From the NCBI GenBank assembly GCA_024653865.1, contig JANLHD010000103.1:1-18573 (forward strand): a stretch of 18,573 nucleotides of DNA, written 5' to 3'. The notes under the pieces are model-generated. The model was given only the letters and a program-made list of their open reading frames with translations, had not been told where the DNA came from and did not search any database. A program made the position numbers and the translations under genes. This DNA comes from an archaeon (GTDB taxonomy: Archaea; Iainarchaeota; Iainarchaeia; Iainarchaeales; Iainarchaeaceae). Positions 1 to 6,392 of the stretch are shown in pieces (within the stretch, counting starts at the first letter, position 1; every line of letters begins with the position of its first letter).

Positions 1-24
1 CCGAAGAAAAAAAGTGAACCAAAA

Positions 25-468
25 ATGGAAGAAGCAAAAAAAACAACGGTGAAACTTACCGGCCCACAAGTGGCGCAACTGGCCTCGCAGGAACAAAGAA
101 AGCTCGAGGACATCACAGCAAGGCTGCAAAAATTCCAGGACTTCCGCAACGACCTAAGAGGGGCCAAGGACGCGCTCGATGAAATCGGAAAAAGCGAGAA
201 GGGCGCAAAAATACTCGTGGACCTGGGCGCGGGAATACTGGTCGAGGCAAAACTCGAGGACAACTCCAAGGCGATATCCGCGCTTGCGGGAAACGTTTTT
301 AGGAAAAAAAGCGGAAAGGAAATCAAGGACTTTTTGGACAAAAAAATCAAGAACATGGACCTTACAATCGAAAAAACAGTCGAAGAGCACCAAAAAACCG
401 CAACAAGGCTCACCCAGCTCGAAAACATACTCGAGGCAGGAAAGCGCCAGCTCCAGGCAAGGCAATAA
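25..468 (+). CDS. pfdA: Prefoldin alpha subunit
   Basis: Subunit of the hexameric cytosolic chaperone that holds unfolded proteins for the thermosome. The 147-residue product has the family shape: an N-terminal helix of about residues 14-55 (QVAQLASQEQRKLEDITARL), a central beta-hairpin part with LVDLGAGILVEAKL (about 65-78), and a C-terminal coiled-coil helix (about 95-145) rich in K/E/Q. Length matches archaeal alpha subunits (about 140-150). The ATG at 25 is the only sensible start and follows a TGA at 15-17 that may end the preceding gene. It is followed 10 bases later by ftsY, and prefoldin alpha next to ftsY is a known archaeal gene order, so the two are probably co-transcribed. Assignment rests on fold-like pattern plus context. 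Confidence 0.88.
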   Translation: MEEAKKTTVKLTGPQVAQLASQEQRKLEDITARLQKFQDFRNDLRGAKDALDEIGKSEKGAKILVDLGAGILVEAKLEDNSKAISALAGNVFRKKSGKEIKDFLDKKIKNMDLTIEKTVEEHQKTATRLTQLENILEAGKRQLQARQ

Positions 469-478
469 ATTTGCGATT

Positions 479-1726
479 ATGTTTGACTTCCTAAAGAAAA
501 AAATCACTGATTTTACAGACAAATTAAAGGAAAAACTCGAACAAAAAAAAGAAGAAGCACAGGCGACGCCACAAGAGCCAATTGCGCAAAAAACACCGGA
601 AACAAAAATTGTTGAAAAAAAAGAGCCCGCCGCAAAGGCAGAACCCGCCGCCTTCGAAAAAACGCCCATCCAGAAACAAATAATTCCGAAAAAAAAGGAA
701 GAAAAAAAAGAAACCGAAAAAAAAATCCCGGAAAAAGAACCGGAAAAAATTATTCAGGAGGAGGGCGAGGAATTCGACATTGCGGGGGAAAAAAAATCCG
801 CAATCGAAAAAATAACGCAAGTGCGCCAAGAAGAGAAGCGCGAACTCAAAGCGCACGAGGGCATAGGCAAAAAAATACTCGGCGTGCTTGGCGCAAAAAT
901 CAAAATTTCAAAAGATGACATAGGGGATTTTTTCGACGAATTCGAACTGAGCCTTCTTGAATCGGATGTAGAACAGGAGGCTGCCCAGGCAATAGTGCAA
1001 GAACTTGGGCAATCGCTTGTCGGAAAAGAAATATCGGCACGCGAAAACCTCTCCGAATTCCTCAAAAAAGAGGTGAAAAGTGCGATTGCGAAAGTAATGG
1101 ATGCCCCAAAAATAGACATCCTAAGGACAGGGAAAAAACCCGTCAAAATACTTTTCCTAGGGCCAAACGGAGCGGGCAAAACCACCACCATCGCAAAGGT
1201 CGCGAAATACTTTTTGGACCACAAAAAAACCGCGTTGCTCGCGGCAGGCGACACCTTCCGCGCGGCAAGCATAGAACAGCTCGAAGAGCACGCAAAACTG
1301 GTGGGCGTAAAAGTGGTGAAGCACAAGTACGGCGCAGACCCCGCCGCGGTGGCATATGACGCGGTGAAGGCCGCGGAGGCAAAGGGAATTGATGCCGTGC
1401 TCATTGATTCGGCAGGAAGGCAAGAAACCAACAAAAACCTAATAGAAGAACTCAAAAAAATTGACCGCGTCGTGAAGCCTGATTTGAAAATTTATGTGGG
1501 CGAAGCATACACCGGACAGGCGCTTTTGCAGCAGGCAACCGAATTCGACAAGGCAATTGGCATTGACGGGTTCATCCTCACAAAAATCGATGCGGACACA
1601 AAAGGCGGAACCGCAATCTCGCTCATATACAAGCTCAAAAAACCCGTGATCTTTGTGGGAACCGGGCAGAGGTACTCCGATTTGCTCGAATTCGAGCCCG
1701 AATTCATAATAAACAGGATTTTGTGA
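479..1726 (+). CDS. ftsY: Signal recognition particle receptor FtsY
   Basis: GTPase docking SRP-bound ribosomes at the membrane translocon. From the ATG at 479 the protein has 415 residues: a charged Lys/Glu-rich linker (about 1-125), a helical N domain (about 126-210), then the G domain. Visible GTPase motifs are GPNGAGKTT (228-236), DTFRAA (258-263), DSAGRQ (310-315), TKIDAD (368-373) and GTGQRYSDL (394-402). The open frame extends upstream to 179, but that part overlaps pfdA in another frame and is not FtsY-like; MFDFLKKKI at 479 resembles normal FtsY starts and lies 10 bases after pfdA. The A-rich coding of the linker (many AAA/GAA codons) gives long A runs. SRP54, its GTPase partner, is 1.4 kb downstream. 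Confidence 0.95.
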   Translation: MFDFLKKKITDFTDKLKEKLEQKKEEAQATPQEPIAQKTPETKIVEKKEPAAKAEPAAFEKTPIQKQIIPKKKEEKKETEKKIPEKEPEKIIQEEGEEFDIAGEKKSAIEKITQVRQEEKRELKAHEGIGKKILGVLGAKIKISKDDIGDFFDEFELSLLESDVEQEAAQAIVQELGQSLVGKEISARENLSEFLKKEVKSAIAKVMDAPKIDILRTGKKPVKILFLGPNGAGKTTTIAKVAKYFLDHKKTALLAAGDTFRAASIEQLEEHAKLVGVKVVKHKYGADPAAVAYDAVKAAEAKGIDAVLIDSAGRQETNKNLIEELKKIDRVVKPDLKIYVGEAYTGQALLQQATEFDKAIGIDGFILTKIDADTKGGTAISLIYKLKKPVIFVGTGQRYSDLLEFEPEFIINRIL

Positions 1727-1740
1727 ACAATTTCGGCGAA

Positions 1741-1748
1741 TTTATAAA
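1741..1748 (+). promoter_or_regulatory. TATA box of the lipoprotein gene
   Basis: TTTATAAA centred about 25 bases before the ATG at 1770, the spacing expected if transcription starts at the start codon (leaderless mRNA). It lies just after the ftsY stop. Confidence 0.6.
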
Positions 1749-1769
1749 CTCGCAAAACTCAATTATTTA

Positions 1770-2189
1770 ATGTCAAAAAATATTGGCCAAAACCTTGCAC
1801 TATTTTGGATGGCATTTGGAATAATTGCGCTAATTCTCCTATCCGGATGCGGCCAAAAACAAGAAGGGACAGGAACCCTGCAGGGGCACATTTCCATAGG
1901 CCCAATCTGCCCCGTGGAAACAAACCCCCCGAACCCAGAGTGCGAACCCACCAAAGAAACTTACGCGGCATACGAACTGAGCGCATACAGGGTTGGTTCG
2001 GGAGACCCGGGTCAACTCATCAAAGAGGCAACATTCACAGGCGACGAAAATGGGAATTACAAAATTGAACTAAAGGCTGGCGTATACAAAATCATGTTAG
2101 GTGACGGGCTGCAGTATAGAAAAACCATTGGAATCACGGCGAACGAAACCACAATATGGGATATAGACATTGACACAGGAATCAGGTAA
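1770..2189 (+). CDS. Small lipoprotein with an IGPICPVE-type domain
   Basis: 139 residues. A hydrophobic N-terminal segment (about 9-26) ends in the lipobox LLSGC with Cys27, indicating a secreted protein lipid-anchored to the outer face of the membrane. The mature part starts with Gly/Thr-rich sequence followed by GHISIGPICPVETN (about 39-52), a motif shared by short beta-sandwich, carboxypeptidase-regulatory-like domains of secreted proteins. The later segment GDENGNYKIELKAGVYKIML fits the end of such a domain (a beta strand, a Gly-Xaa-Tyr turn and another strand). There is no enzyme motif. It is transcribed alone from the TATA box at 1741 and is probably leaderless. Its role is unknown; binding or surface structure is plausible. 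Confidence 0.75.
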   Translation: MSKNIGQNLALFWMAFGIIALILLSGCGQKQEGTGTLQGHISIGPICPVETNPPNPECEPTKETYAAYELSAYRVGSGDPGQLIKEATFTGDENGNYKIELKAGVYKIMLGDGLQYRKTIGITANETTIWDIDIDTGIR

Positions 2190-2267
2190 CAATTGCGCGA
2201 ACCCAACAAGGCTAGGGTTTTGAAGCCGCATTTAACTAATTTCTCAAACAGCGCGCACAGGATTTGG

Positions 2268-2275
2268 TTTAAAAG
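2268..2275 (+). promoter_or_regulatory. TATA box of the OB-fold gene
   Basis: TTTAAAAG centred about 38 bases before the ATG at 2310, predicting a leader of only about 12 bases. Its position supports the internal ATG at 2310 rather than the more upstream in-frame start at 2193. Confidence 0.5.
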
Positions 2276-2309
2276 GATTTGCAGTTTTCATGTTCTAAGT
2301 GATTTGATT

Positions 2310-2597
2310 ATGAAGGTTTCAGAAATAAAGGCAAGGGCACCAGTTCCGGAAATCGAACTTGAGATAGTATCAAAAGGAGAGGTTCGCAAGTGGGCAAACG
2401 ACAACGGCTCCGGCACGGTTGTTAGCTGCGCGGGAAAAGACGATACCGGCGAAATCAGCATTAGCCTATGGAACGAGGACTGCGACAAGGTCGAAGAGGG
2501 CGACAAAATCGTCATCAAGGACGGTTGGTGCTCGGAATTCCGCGGCCAAAAGCAAATATCCCCCGGAAAAAAAGGCAAGCTTGAAATAGTCAAGTAA
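2310..2597 (+). CDS. Single OB-fold ssDNA-binding protein (RPA/SOSS-B-like)
   Basis: 95 residues forming one OB fold: MKVSEIKA lead-in, strand ELEIVSKGEVRKW, the turn GSGTVVSCAGKDDTGEISISLWNE (typical [D-x-TG-x-I-x-x-x-LW] signature of archaeal RPA and human SOSS-B), then GDKIVIKDGWCSEFRGQKQIS. These features predict ssDNA or RNA binding in the cytosol. The frame stays open upstream to 2193, but those 39 codons lie across the TATA box and do not resemble the family, so the ATG at 2310 is preferred. The same DxTGxI-LW signature occurs in both OB folds of the larger RPA-like gene at 8887, so the organism has at least two such proteins. It stands alone between two promoters. Confidence 0.85.
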   Translation: MKVSEIKARAPVPEIELEIVSKGEVRKWANDNGSGTVVSCAGKDDTGEISISLWNEDCDKVEEGDKIVIKDGWCSEFRGQKQISPGKKGKLEIVK

Positions 2598-2641
2598 CCC
2601 CCAAAAAAAAGGGCAAAAGACGGCAATTGGCGTGCGTTTCC

Positions 2642-2649
2642 TTTATATA
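2642..2649 (+). promoter_or_regulatory. TATA box of the 2830 gene
   Basis: TTTATATA predicts transcription from about 2670-2675. The first good start codon is at 2830, leaving a leader of about 155-160 bases, far longer than the leaders inferred for most other genes here. Confidence 0.55.
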
Positions 2650-2692
2650 CTTCGGGCGCAACAATAGTATAAGATTGGATAATCAACGCATT

Positions 2693-2796
2693 CTAAACAA
2701 GAACACGAAAACCCATGCGCAAGCGTGCATAAATCGTGTTTAGTGGGGTTTTAAGGCGTTTAAACATCCTAATTCACTCTTAGAGTTTGGTCTCTA
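2693..2796 (+). promoter_or_regulatory. Structured 5' leader, possible riboswitch or ncRNA
   Basis: Between the TATA box and the small gene at 2830 lie nested pairings. AACACGA (2702-2708) pairs with TCGTGTT (2734-2740), and CTAA (2693-2696) with TTAG (2740-2743) can lengthen that stem across a bulge. Inside it is a 6-bp hairpin, ATGCGC/GTGCAT with loop AAGC (2715-2730). AAACCC (2709-2714) can pair with GGGTTT (2746-2751), which crosses the first stem and would form a pseudoknot. A further hairpin TAGAG/CTCTA (2781-2796) follows, then the ribosome-binding site. I do not recognise a named RNA family. It may be a regulatory leader or a separate small RNA. Confidence 0.4.
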
Positions 2797-2829
2797 GAAA
2801 ACACAATAAAACAAGGAGGATTGGATAAC

Positions 2830-3033
2830 ATGGCAAGTCTTAACGAATTGCTCGGAATGGATTCAACAGATGAGTTCAGGCAAGCCCTGCTCAAAGAAGA
2901 GTTCAAGCTGAGAAAAAAACAGCCGGAAGCCTGGACAAAAACAAAATACAGGCCCTACGCGAATTTCAGGACGAAAAAGAAAGAACCTGAGGCAACGGCA
3001 AAAACGCCCGCAATAGCGCAGGCAAAAGCCTAA
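2830..3033 (+). CDS. Small basic protein, function unknown
   Basis: 67 residues, starting MASLNELLGMDSTDEF. The ATG at 2830 is chosen because AAGGAGGA (2813-2820) lies 9 bases upstream; a TTG at 2821 touches that site and is too close. The N-terminal half (about 3-32) looks helical with mixed charge, the middle (KTKYRPYANFRTKKK) is very basic and aromatic and could bind RNA or DNA, and the tail is Ala/Pro/Lys-rich and probably disordered. There is no signal peptide, membrane segment or Cys. The strong ribosome-binding site and own promoter argue that it is real and well expressed. It lies directly upstream of srp54 but is separated by a hairpin and a new promoter. I do not recognise a family. 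Confidence 0.7.
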   Translation: MASLNELLGMDSTDEFRQALLKEEFKLRKKQPEAWTKTKYRPYANFRTKKKEPEATAKTPAIAQAKA

Positions 3034-3064
3034 AGGCAACGACTTCTTAAAAAAAATAGGGAAA

Positions 3065-3086
3065 TTTTTCCCCTAAACGGGAAAAA
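3065..3086 (+). terminator. Hairpin terminator after the small gene
   Basis: TTTTTCCC and GGGAAAAA form an 8-bp stem around the loop CTAAAC, 31 bases after the stop at 3033. A TATA-like box and a T run (about 3101-3106) follow. Confidence 0.45.
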
Positions 3087-3090
3087 ACCC

Positions 3091-3098
3091 TATTATAA
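3091..3098 (+). promoter_or_regulatory. TATA box of srp54
   Basis: TATTATAA about 70 bases before the srp54 start, predicting transcription near 3120 and a leader of about 40 bases. A second TATA-like TTTATA at 3142-3147 is too close to the start to serve it. Confidence 0.4.
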
Positions 3099-3162
3099 TC
3101 CTTTTTTCATTCAAATTAAAAACTAGCCAAGGCAACAACCATTTATAGGCGGGGAATTGAAC

Positions 3163-4509
3163 GTGGATTTGGGAGAAAAGCTAAGAAAAGCAATGGAAAA
3201 AATGCGCAACAGTTCCACCATGGACCGCGAAACAGTAAAAGAGGCGATAAAAGAACTCCAGCGCGCACTCATATCAAGCGACGTCGAAATAGCGATAGTG
3301 CTAAAACTAAGCAAAGAAATAGAAGAAGCCGCATTCTCGGATTTGCCCGCGGGAATTGGCCGCAAAGAACACGTAATCAAAACAATGCACGATAAGCTCT
3401 CACAAATTCTAGGGGGGCACAAAGAGCCGCCGCAAAAACCAAAAAAAATTCTCCTTGTCGGGCTCTTTGGATCCGGAAAAACCACCACCGCGGCAAAGCT
3501 CGCCAAATGGTACTCAAAACGCGCCGTGAAAGTCGGCCTAATAGCCGCTGACGTATTCAGGCCCGCGGCAATGGAACAACTAAAGACAATGGCACAGCGC
3601 GCAAACGCCGGATTCTACTCAAAGCCCGGCGAAAAAAACGCCGCAAAAATCGTGACACAGGGCATCAAAGAACTCTTTGGATACGACCTGATAATTTGCG
3701 ACTCGGCAGGAAGAAGCGCGCTTGATTCGGAACTAACAAAAGAAATACGCGCAATCGATTCCGCATTCGGCTCAACGGAAAAGTGGCTAGTAATCGGAGC
3801 AGACATGGGGCAGGTCGCAAAAAAACAGGCGCAGGCATTCCACGAATCCATTGGAGTCAACGGAGTAATCATAACAAGAATGGACGGCTCCGCAAAAGGA
3901 GGGGGCGCGCTCGCGGCATGCAACACGACCGGCGCAAACGTTTACTTCATAGGAACCGGCGAAAAAATCGACGACCTCGAAGAATTCGACGCCACAAGGT
4001 ACCTAAGCAGAATAATGGGCTACGGGGACCTGCAGGCACTGCTTGAAAAGGCAAAGGAAGTGCAAGAAGAGGAGGAACTCGACGCAGAGGCGCTTTTGAG
4101 CGGCGACTTCAACCTCGAAACTTTTTACAAGCAAATGAAGGCGGCAAGAAAAATGGGGCCGCTTGGAAAGGTAATGGAAATGATGGGCATGAACAGGCAA
4201 ATGCCAAAAGAAATGATGGAACTCGGAGAACACAAGCTGGACAGGTTCGGCCACATGATGGACTCCATGACCGCAAAAGAAAAACATGACCCGGAACTTT
4301 TGAACAAAAGCAGGATCGCGAGAATCGCAAAGGGATCCGGGACAACGCAAGAGGAGGTCCGCGAACTCATAAAGAACTTCAAGAAAATGAAAAAAGTTTT
4401 CAGGCAGTTTAGCGGAATCGACGCAAAAAAACTCGAACAGGGAAAGGGAATGGACATGGGAAAAATCCAGAAAATGTTCGGGAAGAAAAAGAAATTCAAG
4501 CTAAGGTGA
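3163..4509 (+). CDS. srp54: Signal recognition particle 54 kDa protein
   Basis: GTPase that binds signal sequences and 7S RNA and delivers ribosomes to FtsY. About 448 residues, normal for archaea: N domain (about 1-90), G domain with GLFGSGKTTT, DVFRPAAMEQL, DSAGR, TRMDGSAKGGG and GTGEKIDDLEEFD, then a Met-rich M domain (about 293-448) including KVMEMMGMNRQM and the RNA-binding stretch KSRIARIAKGSG. The start is ambiguous: a TTG at 3157 and a GTG at 3163 are in frame. GTG is chosen because it leaves 8 bases after GGCGGGG (3148-3154) and gives a family-like M-DLGEKLRKAM start. The prepilin peptidase gene follows 14 bases later, probably in the same transcript. Confidence 0.95.
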   Translation: MDLGEKLRKAMEKMRNSSTMDRETVKEAIKELQRALISSDVEIAIVLKLSKEIEEAAFSDLPAGIGRKEHVIKTMHDKLSQILGGHKEPPQKPKKILLVGLFGSGKTTTAAKLAKWYSKRAVKVGLIAADVFRPAAMEQLKTMAQRANAGFYSKPGEKNAAKIVTQGIKELFGYDLIICDSAGRSALDSELTKEIRAIDSAFGSTEKWLVIGADMGQVAKKQAQAFHESIGVNGVIITRMDGSAKGGGALAACNTTGANVYFIGTGEKIDDLEEFDATRYLSRIMGYGDLQALLEKAKEVQEEEELDAEALLSGDFNLETFYKQMKAARKMGPLGKVMEMMGMNRQMPKEMMELGEHKLDRFGHMMDSMTAKEKHDPELLNKSRIARIAKGSGTTQEEVRELIKNFKKMKKVFRQFSGIDAKKLEQGKGMDMGKIQKMFGKKKKFKLR

Positions 4510-4523
4510 ATGGGGAATAATTC

Positions 4524-5342
4524 TTGCTGCCAATCCGCGAAGGTGCAATCGTAATCGCAACCGCAGTTGCCGCATACACCGACCACAAAACAGGGTTCAT
4601 TTACGATTACATAACATACCCGCTCATTGCCCTTGGAATTATCCTAAATGTGTGGGAGCAAAACTGGCTGGGGCTTGCGCTCGGCGCTATTGTGTTCGTG
4701 CTTGGGTATGCGCTATATTACCTGGGCAAGGTGGGCGGCGGGGACATCAAGCTCTTTGCGGGAATCGCAACAACACTGCCCTCGTATGACGGCGGAATTT
4801 TTATTATATCGGCTGGCATACTCGCGGCGCTTGGCGCAATGGTTTTTCTCTCCGCATATTATTGCGTAAAATATTTGCGCGAAAACGGAATAGAATATGA
4901 TTACAACCGCGAGGGAATCAAAAGGGCGATATTTTTGCTCCTGATAATCACCGCATATTTTTCGGTGCTCCTTGGAACGGGGTTTGTTTCAAAGGAATAC
5001 GTTGCGGCTTTCGCGCTGCCGCTTTTGCTCGGAACAATTTTCCTCGCGCTGGAAAAAGGCATTCGCAAAAAATTCTTCCTCAAAAAAATTTTGGTGAAAG
5101 ATGTCGAGGAGGATGAAATAGTGGCATTCGAATTCATGCCACCCGAACAGGCAAAAAAAATCAGGGAAAACCTCAAAGGAATCATCGGTCCAAAGGAGGC
5201 ATCGAAACTTTCAAAAATGGGAATTCGGGAAATGATGGTTTACCGCGACCTGCCAAGGTTTGGCGTGTTCATTTTTTTGGGGGTTGTAATGGCGCTCTTG
5301 TTCCCCGGATTTGGCGAATTCCTTGCCGGGGGCGGGCTTTGA
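4524..5342 (+). CDS. A24 prepilin/preflagellin peptidase
   Basis: Integral-membrane aspartyl protease that trims class III signal peptides of type IV pilin-like or archaellin subunits. Both catalytic aspartates are visible: Asp20 in YTDHKTGFIYDYIT and Asp74 in GGGDIKLFAG. The 272 residues contain about six membrane segments (roughly 5-19, 31-45, 48-68, 93-113, 135-153, 160-178), a cytosolic part (about 180-245) with FEFMPPEQAKKIRENL, and a last hydrophobic segment (about 246-268). The C-terminal extension makes it longer than minimal bacterial enzymes but fits the archaeal FlaK/PibD-like group. Start is TTG at 4524, preceded by GGGG at 4512-4515. No pilin or archaellin gene lies in the window, so its substrates are elsewhere. 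Confidence 0.88.
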   Translation: MLPIREGAIVIATAVAAYTDHKTGFIYDYITYPLIALGIILNVWEQNWLGLALGAIVFVLGYALYYLGKVGGGDIKLFAGIATTLPSYDGGIFIISAGILAALGAMVFLSAYYCVKYLRENGIEYDYNREGIKRAIFLLLIITAYFSVLLGTGFVSKEYVAAFALPLLLGTIFLALEKGIRKKFFLKKILVKDVEEDEIVAFEFMPPEQAKKIRENLKGIIGPKEASKLSKMGIREMMVYRDLPRFGVFIFLGVVMALLFPGFGEFLAGGGL

Positions 5343-6392
5343 ATGAACCATGAGAAGTTCATGAAAAAAGCGATTTTGCTCGCCAAAAAAGCAAAGGCAG
5401 CCTATCCAAACCCCATGGTGGGGGCGGTCATTGTAAAGGAAGGAAAAGTTATCGCACAAGCCTACCACGAAAAATTCGGGGAAAAGCACGCGGAGGCAAT
5501 CGCAATCGAAAAATGCGGCGAAAAGGCTAGGGGAAGCGATCTTTATGTTACATTAGAGCCCTGCAGGCACCATGGAAAACAACCCCCATGCACGAATGCT
5601 ATCATCAAGGCGGGAATATCCAGGGTTTTTGTTGCATCCCCCGACCAGAACCCCAATGCCAGTGGAGGCGCCAAAATACTCAGAAAACACGGAATTAAAG
5701 TAAAAATGGGGGTCTGCGAAAAAGAGGCAAACAAAGAGCTTTACTTCTACATAACAAAGTCTTTTTTTGCCAAAAAACCCAAAATAACAATAAAAATAGC
5801 CATAACCAAAGACGGATTTTCCACATACGGAAACGGCAAAAGAAAAAGGATTTCCGGAAAAAAAGCGTTCAAATTCACGCAAAAACTTCGGGGCGAACAT
5901 GACGCCGTTTTGACGGGAATTGGAACCATTCTAAAGGACGACCCGAGGCTTGATGTGAGGAAGGGAAAAAAACAGCCGCTTCGCATCGTGCTTGATTCGC
6001 ACCTGAAAATAAGCCCCAAGGCGCGGGTTTTTGGAAAAAAAGGGCGCACCATAATTTTTTGCGCAAAAAACGCCTCCAAAAAAAAGGAAGAGGAATTGTC
6101 GCAAAAAGCCGCAGTTGTGAAGGTAAAAAAATCCGGTTCTGGGGTTGATTTGGGGGAAGTTTTCAAAAAACTCGGGCAAATGGGGATTCGAAGCGTTCTT
6201 GTTGAACCAGGGCCTGTGCTCGCATCAAGCCTTGTGCATAAAAGGCTTTTCGATAAACTAATCCTAATAATATCCGCAAAAAAAATTGCGAAAGGAAAAC
6301 CTGCGCTCCAAAAAATCGGCAAAACAAATGTTCGTTTGGAAAATGCGAAAAAAATCGGGAGCGACACAATTCTTTTTTTGGTGAAAACATGA
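5343..6392 (+). CDS. ribD: Bifunctional riboflavin deaminase/reductase RibD
   Basis: Cytosolic enzyme of flavin synthesis: it deaminates diaminohydroxy-phosphoribosylaminopyrimidine and reduces the ribose side chain with NADPH. 349 residues with a CMP-deaminase-like domain (1-145) whose zinc ligands are visible (HAE 49-51; PC 73-74; PPC 81-83 within EPCRHHGKQPPC), then a DHFR-like reductase domain (about 146-349) with KIAITKDGFS, TGIGTILKDDPRLDVR and VLVEPGPVLASSL. Length and two-domain order match bacterial RibD. Archaea usually encode the reductase alone, so this looks bacterial in origin (inference). The ATG directly follows the peptidase stop, and the SDR gene overlaps its end by 4 bases, suggesting one operon. 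No other rib gene is nearby. Confidence 0.9.
   Translation: MNHEKFMKKAILLAKKAKAAYPNPMVGAVIVKEGKVIAQAYHEKFGEKHAEAIAIEKCGEKARGSDLYVTLEPCRHHGKQPPCTNAIIKAGISRVFVASPDQNPNASGGAKILRKHGIKVKMGVCEKEANKELYFYITKSFFAKKPKITIKIAITKDGFSTYGNGKRKRISGKKAFKFTQKLRGEHDAVLTGIGTILKDDPRLDVRKGKKQPLRIVLDSHLKISPKARVFGKKGRTIIFCAKNASKKKEEELSQKAAVVKVKKSGSGVDLGEVFKKLGQMGIRSVLVEPGPVLASSLVHKRLFDKLILIISAKKIAKGKPALQKIGKTNVRLENAKKIGSDTILFLVKT

Noticed and set aside
1..17. Possible 3' end of an upstream gene (codons for Glu-Glu-Lys-Lys then TGA)
   Set aside because: Ribosomal protein LX/L18a often precedes pfdA in archaea, but five codons are too few to support any call.
179..478. Upstream extension of the ftsY frame
   Set aside because: It overlaps pfdA in another frame, has a shadow-like Arg/Thr/Ser-rich composition and is not FtsY-like; the ATG at 479 is better.
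754..1455. Long minus-strand frame inside ftsY
   Set aside because: Ser/Ala-rich shadow of a strongly coding + strand gene, with no motifs or start signals.
2193..2309. 39-codon N-terminal extension of the OB-fold protein
   Set aside because: It spans the TATA box and has no family resemblance; translation from 2310 gives a complete OB fold.
2641..2829. tRNA, SRP RNA or snoRNA in the structured leader
   Set aside because: No cloverleaf, no TTCGA arm, no SRP tetraloop motif, and no clear C/D or H/ACA boxes.
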